A DNA stretch of 64,000 bases. Origin: Paramacrobiotus metropolitanus (Eukaryota; Tardigrada; Eutardigrada; Parachela; Macrobiotidae). The notes under the pieces are model-generated. The model had not been told where the DNA came from. It worked only from the letters and a program-made list of their open reading frames with translations, and did no database searches. How positions within the stretch are numbered: the stretch's first letter is position 1; every line of letters starts with the position of its first letter. Location of the stretch: assembly GCF_019649055.1 (NCBI RefSeq), contig NW_026570371.1:62001-126000 (forward strand). Reading direction: 5' to 3'. Made by a program: the position numbers and the translations under genes. Shown piece after piece: positions 27,729 through 39,320 of this stretch.

Positions 27729-29601
27729 TTAAGATGAATACGGGTCTTTGTGCGCAATTTGCGGCATTGCTAAATCATCGGGCGTAAATCCAAAGGGTAG
27801 CAGTTCTTTGATGGTGGTCAAATGCAGTCCTTCGCCGTTGATATACTGCTCATCGCTAAATCCCGGTTTCATCAGGATGACCGCACTGTTAGGAGCGAAT
27901 TCAATGATGACCTGCCGGCACGCTCCACACGGAGCGCAGAATCGTCCGTCGATATCGCTGAAAAATTAGTACTGTTATGTTGGGATAATGACCAATGGAA
28001 GTATGTGGCTCGTACGAGGTGACGGCAATGCAATGGAAAGTCCGATGACCTTGGGCGACGGCGTAGCAGATGGCGGTGCGCTCAGCACACACGGTCATCC
28101 CAGAAGAAGCGTTCTCGATATTGCATCCTAAAGAACAAATTAAAGCTACAGTTAGCACTTCCATATCGAGATGCAGCGTGCCCTGTACTGCTCTTTTAAG
28201 TTATACCAAAGAAATGTCTTAACAGCGTTTATACTGATACTTAGACGACATCGTAGAGTGATGGCTTTGGTAGCGCGTGTATGCCAACGTTGTGATTTAC
28301 GGTAGCGAAGACAAAAAACCCGAACACATTTGTACTGATTATGATGGTACAAATTCTGTATTTTTCCCCTCTTATACGCTTAACCATATTGAGTATTAAT
28401 TTGAGGTTATACAATATACACTGAGCATGGAATACAATATACACTGAGCAGGCTGCCGCGATGGTCTGCACTAAGCAAGCTGCCGCGATGTTGTGAATTT
28501 TTATGGTAGTACTAGTACTACTCGTTCAACTCGTGTACTGATTGTGAGCATGTCCGAGATGGAACTGCATCTTCTTACTAAATTAATAATTACATGAATA
28601 AGGAGAATTAATTTTCGATATAGCGTTATTTATTAAATATGTAAAAAGCAGTAACTTTCGATAAAAGAGGTTTTGTAATGGAACATTATTAATTGTGTAT
28701 AGCGTGACATATATCAAGCGATAAACAATTACTCTTGCGTTCCGTGAGTTTTGTCTCAAGTGTTTATGAGTTTGTGCGATCTAATTTTAATACCTAATAA
28801 CCCCGGTAATAAAATACGGATACACAATAATTATTATTGTACAGTACTTGCCTAAAGGCTGCGATTATTCTCGTATTATTTAAAGCCACAACCACACTTG
28901 TATTCTCAATGCGCTAATGATTCCGGAACAACCGATCCGTGTGTGTAATAATTTAATTCTCAAACGCCATTCAACATTGTGACGTTATTCCGTCAAATTA
29001 ATGTGTACCTATGAAGTATAATACAGATGCAGGTGCACTACAAAACTGAACAAGACTCGCTTATATTATTGATAAATCTGCCAAAAATTTACCGGTTATG
29101 ATAATTCCTTTGTCGTCAGGGGTCGTCAAGAGTGCTGCTCCCACACGGAAGTGACTGTATCGGCTGTATGCGTTGCATTTCACTTTTTCACAGGACTTCA
29201 GAAGCTCTATCAGCTTTGCATCTGCAATAAAATAAATTGGATCTACAACTGAAACTTTAAGTTACCAACATACAGAGTATAAATGACGCAGAACTAGAAA
29301 AATTAATTTAGAAAGGAGAATTAAGTGGAAACTTGCAGCACTTGGGTTCATATACTTATGCATAAATCTTATGGAAAAGAACATCCATGTTAAATGCGTT
29401 ACGTTTACATCTATGTGACGGTAGTTTTCGTTTTGAGTATTCTTTAAAGTCATGTGTATTCCAGAATTTCCACGGCGGCAAAACATTTCTTTATACTTAG
29501 TGTTATAAGAAAGAGGTGTTAAAATTCGAATTTTGTGAATTTCACTTACCGGTTATTCCTAACGCAGCCGCGGTTTTGCCCACTCCACCACTTTTGCTCA
29601 T
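27729..29601 (-). CDS. Cytidine deaminase, complete, four exons
   Basis: Exons (minus strand) 29601-29550, 29221-29093, 28127-28016 and 27957-27729; all junctions GT..AG with matching phases; 522 nt, 173 aa. Exon 2 carries the N-terminal helix and YSRYSHFRVGAALLT. Exon 3 has GCNIENASSGMTVCAERTA with zinc ligand C74 and proton-shuttle E76. Exon 4 has the PCGACRQ motif with zinc ligands C108 and C111, then the family's EF..NS...L region. It hydrolyses cytidine and deoxycytidine to (deoxy)uridine in pyrimidine salvage, normally as a cytosolic tetramer. It is somewhat longer than the roughly 146-aa norm through a short N-terminal extension. All active-site residues are present. The next gene upstream is the receptor cyclase on the same strand. 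Confidence 0.93.
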
Positions 29602-30435
29602 CTTCGATAAATTATCTGTATGCTTTCCCAAAATGCGAAAACAAACCACCGAAGTCGCTAGAAATGTTCACCCGCCGATTATAACAAAGGATTATCTGTC
29701 ACGGTAGAATGCTAGGAAAACCGTGTGCCTTAAAATTCTGTACCAAAATTAAAAAGCGAAAAAAAGCAGATTTCTTTCCGCAACCCAGAGCAACGAAATG
29801 TTATGCGCATTTACGTACGCCACTCCACGTGAATACGGTGGCAACTTGGCAGCATTGCTACACTAGTATAATCGGCTCAGCCGATCGGCACTTGGCGTTC
29901 ATTTATCAGCCACATCTCCTGTGATTCAGTGATAATGATCTTCCTGATGAAAATAAAAATCGATTTCTGTTATCTGACCACTTATCGGTACCTGCTACTA
30001 GCAGGCACGTGTGGAAAAACTGGACGCATGATTTTAATCAATTCATAATTATACATTATCCGACAATATGTTGCAGTAAGCTGCATTCACGGTACTAACC
30101 AGTAAATCTACTGTATAGTTTTCGAATTTTAGTTTTTGAATTGATTGCTGCATCTTGCCCTTGTCAGCTTGTGTATGCTGTTGATATTCGTATATTTATC
30201 TACCTTCTCATAACTCAGCTTTTGTTTTTAACTTGAATTCTTCAGTTCCAAAGAACGAATAACCACCACGAATAACCGAACGAATAACCATACATTTTTT
30301 CTGAATTTGCATTGTCAAAATTCGGCAGAAAAGATATCACCACATTTGTCGAAAAGCACTGGGATAAGCTAAGGCATCTATGCAAAGCCACAAAGAAAAT
30401 CGGCGTACAAAGACCAGTACAAAAAATTATCACGC
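29602..30435. other. Intergenic region between deaminase and receptor cyclase
   Basis: Nothing coding seen. Small repeats occur: CGAATAACC-type words at 30250-30290. It should contain the deaminase promoter and the 3' UTR of the cyclase gene. Confidence 0.4.
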
Positions 30436-33400
30436 TTAAAATGGCTGCTGCTTCGTCATGCCGGTCAACCAGCAGGTACGGAAAACCGCTTTCTCCTAAA
30501 CAAACAAACGGGTGAGATTAAAATAGTTATCACAGTTGTGCGAAGACATAACAAGTAAATAAAGCTATAAAAATATTCCTAAAAGATTCTAAAAACAGTA
30601 CCCGGTAACCCTTTTTAACAAATCTCTAAAATAATCGCACCACTATCCGGAATTTCGTTTACACCACCACCACCACCATCTGTAACTAAACAGCTCGCAG
30701 AAGACCTGCAGTCAGTGCCACTGCACGTTTTTTAATTTATCCAAGCGGCTGTTGGGCACTTTAGGGTTTAGACTGGTTCTTGAAGATTTCAACTATATCT
30801 CTGAAGGGATGGCCCGATAATTAACGGCGGTTTGACGGCAGGTGTTGACACTTAACAATACTGACCCCGGCCCGTGAATAAATCGCACAAAATGCAAATC
30901 GCGCAAATTTTAAATGAATCGTAGCACAGAGTACATTGGCAGTTACTTCAAACCCGCAAAACGTTACTCTGCTTCCTGTTCCAACTAGATCGATGATTAC
31001 TACCGCGTACGCACTTTGGTGTACAAATTCAGTTTTATGTCTTAATTCGTGGAACTACGAGTAGTTTCTCCACTTACCAGAAAACATTATTTAATTATTT
31101 CATGCATTTGTCGTTTTGTATATCTTTTTTTCCAAAATTTCATATAAGGGTGCTCACATGTAAAGCCGTTTTCTGCCGCGGTTCGCAGAAAAACTGGCGT
31201 GTTTCCCCGAGGAGTGTAGCGGTGTGCTGACTGATGTGTATTTTTCCCGCTAAATTTAAAACAGCAACGGTTAAGTAATACCACTTTTCAGCATTGTATA
31301 AAACTGCATGATTTATTTTTAACGACAGAAAAGAGTTGCTTGTTATATAATACCTTCGCATGTGCATTGAAGTATGCGCGATATGATGGGCGTATCCCCG
31401 ATGCTGCAATTATTACCGGAAGCTTTGCAAATGCGGCATATTAATCACATCACGCAATAACTAATCAATCCCTTACATGACGTAAAACGGCATCCGTTTC
31501 CCCACTAAACACGTCATGGCTGGCCCTGATAAAATTAATAAGCAATTAAGCAGAACAGAAATCTTTATATGCTCTGTATACGTATATTGATTCAATAAAC
31601 AAAATTATCATACATAATACGGATTAATTCCATAATGTTTTGTATCTCTGTTTTTATCGGACGTTAGAAATTAAAATATTTTCCACAATATCCTGTCAAG
31701 GCAATTTGATAACATTTAAATCCTCGAATATTTAAATTATTATCGAGAACGAAGGTGGATCTCCTTGTTTATGCTGTGTTCTCCGTTAATTTGGATTAAA
31801 AATAAATGAAACCAGGCTTACCGGTATGGAAGCCGATTAAAGCTTTCGGTTTCTCCTCTGTCATATTGGGAACTTCTAACTGCGACACCGTCTCACGAAG
31901 ATACAAGGCACACTGAGCTGTGTGGGCCACATGCCGGAAGCCGATTTTCTGGGGAAATCCACCCACGGCCTTCAAGAAAAATCAACCCTTTGACCTTGTT
32001 GTGCATTGCAGAACAATGGCAAATATAAAAATTAATATTTTGCGATATGACGAATAGATTGAATTGCTAATGGCATCCATATTAAAATATATATCAATGT
32101 AATGTATATATTAATGTAGTTGATGCGCGTAACGTTAGATGTAATAGATGATGAACCGTAATTCTGTGGCTTTATCGTTCAGTACCCAAGTTCCCTTTGC
32201 GTCGTTTAAAAGCCGCCACACGTTTATGTTCTTACGATTAATTGTTAGGGGAATATATCAGTTTAATCTTGTCCTAATCGTTTTTAAATGTTTAAATAAT
32301 GCAAAACTAGTTTTTCCATTTTTCCGTCTTCATGATTTGGTGCATTAATACTATGTGCTATTTGACAAAAAGCTATTAATTGCATAAATAATTACAGGTC
32401 ACTTGCATTCTTAGGATGAATAATTACAGGAAGACAGATTCCAGGGCGGTATTCCAGGGTGTATTAGGGACGTTACAATGTGCGTAACTACAATATCTGT
32501 ATGGTATGTGCCACTTTTAACTGGTAAGTGGCAGAAAGTTTTACTAACCATCCACGTATCGTTGAGGGATCGCACACGCGTCAGACCGAAATGTACGGTT
32601 CCGTAAGTTAACACGCGAATCCACGCATTCAGCACGTCTATAAATTGGTCTAACTGGCATTTCTCGATGATCGCCGGGATGTTAGCTAACGATGCCACTA
32701 GAATAGTTATTGCATCGTACGTTTCCGGAACAATCTTTTCCTGTGCGATCACTCTTAAGGCTACGGCCCTGTGGAGAAGCACATGCATTAAATGCAGCAG
32801 TATGTAATTATATATCAAGCGAGTGGCGTATATATCAAAACTTGGCATAGATAAATTATTTTTAATTAATTAGTATCATACGTATAATACGTTTGCCAAC
32901 GTACTGTATCTGTAACTGATTTCATTAATATGCTGGCTAATCATGCCAATTTTTTCACCGACTGATGTCCAATAAATGCGTATAATGAAAATTCCATTAT
33001 GAAAGCCGACACTGACCTGGGAAGAATATTGGTGATGATTTCTTTATAATTGGCGCGCTGCTGTATGAGATCTTTGGTCATCTGGATGGTCTTCTTCTCC
33101 AGATCCTCGGCGTGCTTCGTCATGCGGTCCAGTAGATCTTGCAGCATGTGCGTCCCTTGCTCGCCGGCCAGGGTGCGCAATTCCACCAGCAGGGGCTTGA
33201 TGGCCATCCGTTGCGCCGGATCTTCTTTCCAGCAGTTCTCAATTAGCTCCTTCAAAATCACCGCCTGCTGTCCGAGACCGGTCAGCCGCAGTTTGGGGCG
33301 AAACGGTGGCTGACGACCTTTCTCCAGGGAATCCAGAATTTCTGCAAAAATCCATACGATTAGCTTAATAATATTTTAACAAATTATAACAATTGGAGTA

Positions 33401-36400
33401 CATAGTAATAATTTTATCATATTTTTCAAAGCCGGTCTTTGTTCCAAAATTATTTGAATTATTACATATATGTATATAGTCACACCGTACATACGCGATG
33501 GAGTCAAACTGGCATTTGTGTGCATAAACGGATCGCACATCATCGACACCTCCGTCATAATAATGGATAAACTGTAAAGGTCACCGAGCTGCTTCTGCTC
33601 CACAGTGGGCTCCTGTCCTTTCAGTCGAAGGATTTCCGGCGCCGTCCAGAGTTTCTTATCCGGTTCGAGGGTATCCTCCGGTAACAAATCATGCAGAGCA
33701 TAGTCGCCAATTTTCGCAGTGTACCGTGCATTTAGCATGCATTTATCGCTGCGCAACCTGCCATGACACTTCATCCAGGAAGTATGAATAAATAAAAGCC
33801 CCTAAAAATATCAGTTAAATTGTCAGTTCTGAATTCGTGTACAAAACGTTTAGTTTCTTTTCGGAAACCGTTAAACATGAAAATTATGAATATTTATTAA
33901 GCAATTATAAAGCAGTTAATAGTAAATAGTAAATTATTACACCTCGCCTTGTATGTTACTCCAGCCGTTATGCCAAAATATCAGTGTCCAAAATGCGAAT
34001 TAACTATCGAAAACATTTGATATAGCACAATATAATAACTGTGTAACTTCAGACAACTTTATTAGCAGATTCCATCTGGAATTATATTATTACGAATATA
34101 ATAACGTGCTAAGCAGAAAAAAGGCTTATTATAAAATAATTAAGCGATAAGCAGGAGAAAGTAAAGCTGATTAGCCAGATAGTGCTTGGGGCAGGATAAA
34201 CGATTATACCCCACCTCGGCGACGTCCTTCATGACGGAAAATTTGAAATTCCAGTCACACAGGAAGGGATCAGAATGTCTGGATAAATAGTGCAAATTCC
34301 CCCGTGAGCAGTATTCCATGACGATAACATGAAGATCCGCGCTGGTACACAGACCATAAAACCGCACCAGCTTGTCGTGCTTGGTCATGCGCAACTACAT
34401 AGAAAAAAATTCCGGGATTATGCGCCCTAATCCGATAATACTTGATCCAGCAAATTCAAATATTAGGAGCTTTATTGACGCACGCTCGCAAAAAAGGAGA
34501 AAGTTAATGCCGACCTTTTCACGTGCTGCTGACTTGTGAAACCGTACAACCGTATATATTTTTCATTAACGCATGCCATTTAACCGGCACTTGAAATCAT
34601 AAATAATCAGTGGTCTGATTATGAATGTCACTACTATTATGGTCACGTACAAATACATATAAACATTAAAATTCATTATGATTATCACAATTTTGATGCA
34701 CTTATTACTACTGTATATTCATTTCAAGCTGGTTAATATTTTGTACTTGCTGTTGGTATAATATAAGCTAACAGCAATTGTTATTTACTGGCAACAAACA
34801 GTACCTTTCGTAATTCTCTCTCCGTCTTTTTGGTCATTATTGTTTGAATAAACGGAATCAAATGAACGGTTTCAAAGCGAAACATGGCGTGACTGCCAGC
34901 AGCCCCGCGTTCCGACTAGAAAAGATATTAATATTAATTAGGCAGATTCTTGATTATTAATTTAACTAGCACAGTATGTAACATGAATACCTTTGATAAC
35001 TCCTCCGGAGCGATGCGCCACCAAGTCGCATTCGCTAGAGCGCGCTGCCGTTTCACCAGTCTAATCAATTCATAATAACAGCCTTGTTTGAATGAAATAT
35101 TTGCTGCAGTATGCCGAAATCCGGTGGGTATTACGTGCTGTTGGATTACATCATTTATTACGTTTTTCTTTGATTAGTCACAAAAAATTCTTAGAGAAAA
35201 CAGCCACCATAAAGTAACCCGATGTCCAGAGAGTTTTTAACAAAGTAGCTCATTTAATGAGACTTAGTAGTCTTGCTGTAAGAGCTGTTGCTATATAAAA
35301 AACATTTCGTTGTAACCGAAACTGAATAATTATTAAAAATTACAGCAATTTCCGCTGAAATTCTACGCGTACTGTACCTGTAAATAATCACAACAGCCAA
35401 AACGGCAATCACCACCGACACGACGCTCGCCAAAACGGCAATGAAAGCGGTTCGGTTTTCTGCAGAATTTTTACTCAGATTGTCAATTCGATAGATATGT
35501 ACAGAGTCTGTAATATAAATAATGTACAACAATAATAAAAAATGTACCATAAAGGAAGCAAATGGATTTGGTCCCATCGAATCCACACACCGGTTCATTA
35601 GGTGGAGGCCAGTAGCTGACCCACTGAACTGACCCCACAACGCGCGGTATCCGGTCCGTTTCGTAAAACTCCAGTACTTTCTGTACAAATAACGTGCAAA
35701 TTTGAGGTTTCGAAACTGCACTTTAATACATGATATAAGTAGTGTACATAGCAGTGTCTTGAACACCTACCCAAAATGTCCTGTTCGTTGGGACAAAGTT
35801 CAGTAATTCAAATCGTCCCCGTAGCTCATTGTCTTCGGAAAAGGTCAAATTTTTTGTGGGGAAACTAAAGGTACGGTTAACAAACCGTTGGGCCATGGCC
35901 TTTCCGTTAAAGATCTCCTGGGGCCAGTCCGTTTCGTTGATATCGCTTAATACAGCATCGTACGACCGTATCGCTTTGTCAAAAGTAGAAAAGTACTCAT
36001 TTTCCTATAACGGTCAAATAACCGGTAACCATAAAAATGTTATTTATAGATATTCGAACGTCAAAGTACGAATACGACCATTATGTACCCATATTACCAT
36101 TTTTATTTGTGTTTCTTTATTAAATTTTGGATTTATATAAGAAGCTAAGATACCTCTTCAACAACCAGGGTACCGTTGATGGAGTCGTCGACCTTTCCAG
36201 AGAAGTCAGTCCCAAAAATCGGATCGGTGTGCGGTTTAAGACGTATTAAAAAAAGGCTTCTAAATGCTTGCATTAGACTCTGCAAATAAAGATGATTTTA
36301 TGTGCAGTAATTAGGATCCACCGTCGCATCGCCGGAATTATTATTCTGAACGCCCTAGCACTACATCGCTTTCTGCAGTCGAGTGTTACGCCGCTACATG

Positions 36401-39128
36401 CGCTGTAAATTTTATTACTATGTGTGCGTATGTGTGCAGGCCAATTTTACTACATAAAATAATTAAGATACTAGCACATTATCTTTTACACCAACTTTTC
36501 AATGTTTAATTTGGACTAGCTATAGGTACCTCTTCTTCAGGGTTAACGGTGTGATGCATTGTGAAATTGGCATCCGGCACTTCGAAGTACATATTGGTCA
36601 CCGAGTAGGACAAGGAAATAAAGACCTAAATATAAGTATGAAGACTTAGCATGATCTCCTGCTGCGCAGGTAACAGCATTCACACAAATTTCGTCATGAT
36701 CATCTAGGTCAGGGATTATTTTGTGGGAGCACGAAATTAATACAGTGACTCACATATTCCCCGGAAATGTATGCACGCTGGCCAGGGCTATGGAAGGCAA
36801 GCAGCTACCTTCGAAGACCATTGATTAGGTATGGCTCAAACTCAGAATTCCTTATCAACTCAGCATAGGTAATTACGCAGTAGGGATACTGACCATGATT
36901 TGGCGGACGTCGATCGGATCCATGAGTAATAAAATTACTAAAAAAGTCATAATTTCAGTAAGTATTGTAGTTGGATCATTGTGTGCGTGCTAAAAATACT
37001 GACTCTTAACGCCCGGCCCCATTGCTTCTTATTGCTACTTAGGTATATAACTATCGCTAAACAAAAGCTGTAATATTTTTAGAGTAACATTCAAAAGCGT
37101 TGCCATTCATCGTTGGTGTAATTGTTAGTGAGTCGATTAAACCGAGAGCCAGGTAGTCATACAAAAATGTTTGCAATATCTTTATTTATTTAAAGAGTAA
37201 AATTTGTATATTATTTTACGCAAATACTGTATTTGAAGTATTTGAATAGAGTCACTAGAGGACATTTTACGCATGCAGTTATCGTTAAGCATCAGAAGGG
37301 CTTACTTCGACAGAATTTGTAAATTTCGCTTAGCGTTTTCGTAAAAGAGTCGGGATGCTCATCTGGTTTCACCGCAAAATCTGTAATCCGGATGTCACCC
37401 TTCCGTTTCATGACTTCGGTTAGCGACTGAAAACTAGATTCCCAATGTTGGTTGTCGGCATTGTAAACCACACCGATATCCGTCCAGTTGTACAGTTTCA
37501 TTATTTCGTAAACAAAATGACCAGCCCTTTCATGGGTGTGGGAAAAGCCGATCACGGTAGGGTATTTGTGTGCGTCCGCCAACGTGGGCGTTAGACTTGA
37601 TCCAGCCAACACCAGGATATTCAATTCTGAAAATTCAGCTCAGATGATCATTTCAATGGGATTTTCAGCTTAACTTCGAGTACTTATAGGAACCAGATTC
37701 AAAAACTAATCAATGCAAAACAATAAATAATACGTACAGTGCATGAATTACTTGACATTTATGAACTTGGATGACGCATGCACGCCCCACACAAACCCAA
37801 AAAATTAATATACTCGTATTTGCAAATTTGGTTACAGATTTGATTTAAGACTTAAGTGCATTGGTTTTGCTTACGCTGTGATAATTGCCATTGCCGTATT
37901 ATTACAAGAGGTTTTGAAGTATGCACTGTATTGAAAAGAAATTACGATGATATATTGCAAACAACAGATAATTATAACACGTTTTTGCAATTGCAGTTCT
38001 GCAGACTGTGTGATTTATACAGAGGAGCTCTATGTGAAAAAAAGCCGGCTGCGATGCCGGCAAAACCGGTTTGTCTAATTGTCTAACTACAGTACGCATA
38101 TGATTTTATCACGTTCAACATCGAGAGCGTTGTTGGTTCAGTGGTAGAATGCTCGCCTGCCACGCGGGCGACCCGGGTTCGATTCCCGGACAACGCATTT
38201 TTCCATTTTTTTTTAAATGTTCCCAATTTAAGAAATATAAAATGATAAGCAACCACTGATTAAAGCGGATATCAGTAGCAACAGTTGCAGTTTTAATACA
38301 AATATTTGTAATCAAAAGATCTCAGGTACGTTGTTCTGATTTAGCATACTTTATTATTCATAGGTACGTTTTGTATAACCAGGCGCAAACTGCTAAACCA
38401 TTAATTTTACTCTCCTTGTTAATGCGTTGTAAATTGTAGGCAATCAGATTTTTTGCAGCTGCCTGTAATTGCCTCCGCTGAATCCGCAGTATCCCGCGGC
38501 CATGTAATCTGTCTCGGGTCTCCCTTCTCCCTCCCGGGTGAATAATTCATACTGTTTACCAGAATGGTAATTTGTCAGAGTACCATGCACGCGGGACAAA
38601 AGCCCACAGATGTCAATGCATTATGCATCAAGTCAAGTAATCAAAATGCCTGTATCATGTCGAGCGCGATCCAGCGCAAACACCGAAAGAGATTAGAGAG
38701 GAAGGTAACATCTCCATAGTCTGTACGATAAACCTACCTCTCGCCAGTGCAAACAACTCCGCATCCGCCTGCTCACAACCGCTGCCCATAACCGCTGCCA
38801 GCTTGTCATCCGAGTCCAATCTCGTGAAATACGACTCCGCAACCATTTTCGCGATGCCATCTACCATGATATCTGCCGACCACGAGCAGGAATCTTGGAA
38901 GTGCTCCGCGTTTATTACATCAAATTTCAGATCACACGGCAAACTGGATGTATTTTGCACACGACCGGTAATGTTTAGGAGAATATTGTGTTGGGTGAAA
39001 TTCGTGGAAATATGGGAAGAAGGAAGTGTCAAGGGAAGAATAACGAGAATGGTAAAGTTGCAAGGATACTGATAGGCCAGTCCAACATCGGCGACAAGCA
39101 AGACGATAAAGTGGACAAAAATGACCAT
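30436..39128 (-). CDS. Receptor guanylyl cyclase, complete, 19 exons, degenerate cyclase domain
   Basis: Exons from 5' to 3' (minus): 39128-38738, 37626-37306, 36937-36894, 36625-36530, 36279-36154, 36004-35771, 35680-35548, 35507-35378, 35060-34991, 34915-34805, 34394-34215, 33801-33495, 33341-33017, 32768-32549, 31969-31822, 31525-31477, 31403-31354, 31249-31158, 30495-30436. All phases agree; 3087 nt, 1028 aa. Order: signal peptide; ANF-receptor ectodomain to about residue 450; one transmembrane span about 470-491; kinase-homology domain about 515-760 without a Gly-rich loop (HGRLRSDKC, KIGDYAL, LWTAPEILR); dimerisation coiled coil ending ILPR; class III cyclase fold to the C-terminus (FHTG, GDT, GKIHIS, CWLTG). 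The family makes cGMP at the plasma membrane on ligand binding. Here the first metal Asp is Ser849, the guanine-recognition Glu and Cys are Arg889 and Val961, and the catalytic Asn is gone; Asp893 and Arg971 remain. It is probably catalytically weak or dead. Confidence 0.9.
38127..38197 (+). tRNA. tRNA-Gly(GCC)
   Basis: 71 nt with a perfect acceptor stem (GCGTTGT with ACAACGC) and discriminator A. The A box resembles GGTTCAGTGGTAGAA, the anticodon loop is CTGCCAC with anticodon GCC at 38159-38161, and the B box is GGTTCGATTCC. A T-run terminator follows at 38199. The sequence is close to the universal metazoan tRNA-Gly(GCC). It lies within intron 1 of the receptor cyclase on the opposite strand. 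Confidence 0.97.
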
Positions 39129-39149
39129 GTCGCTGACTGGACCGCACGT

Positions 39150-39320
39150 CGTTATATCACGTCAGGCCAAATCATTTTTTATTGATCAGGCGAAAAAAAC
39201 GGTGGCAACAAATGCCGCCTGTTTTAGTAAATTATTTCTTATTGGTCCGGCATAGAACAACGGTGACAAAATGCCGCCAGCTTTACGTTATCTCGGACAA
39301 AGTCATTTTGAATTAACTGT
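39150..39320. repeat. About 60-bp repeat, roughly two and a half copies, upstream of the receptor cyclase start
   Basis: TTATTGATCAGGC...GGTGGCAACAAATGCCGCC (from about 39177) recurs 60 bp later as TTATTGGTCCGGC...GGTGACAAAATGCCGCC. A partial third copy of the flank (GTTATCTCGGACAAAGTCATTTT) follows. It lies 50-190 bp upstream of the cyclase ATG, so it is in the promoter or 5' UTR zone. Confidence 0.65.

Noticed and set aside
29550-29601. GGVGKT in the deaminase N-terminus as a Walker A nucleotide-binding loop
   Set aside because: Lacks the full GxxxxGK[ST] spacing and any Walker B; the rest is plain cytidine deaminase.
31364-31412. Reading the cyclase exon at 31354-31403 directly after exon 15
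   Set aside because: A 49-bp exon at 31477-31525 fits between them in phase and restores the expected cyclase blocks, so the direct join was dropped.
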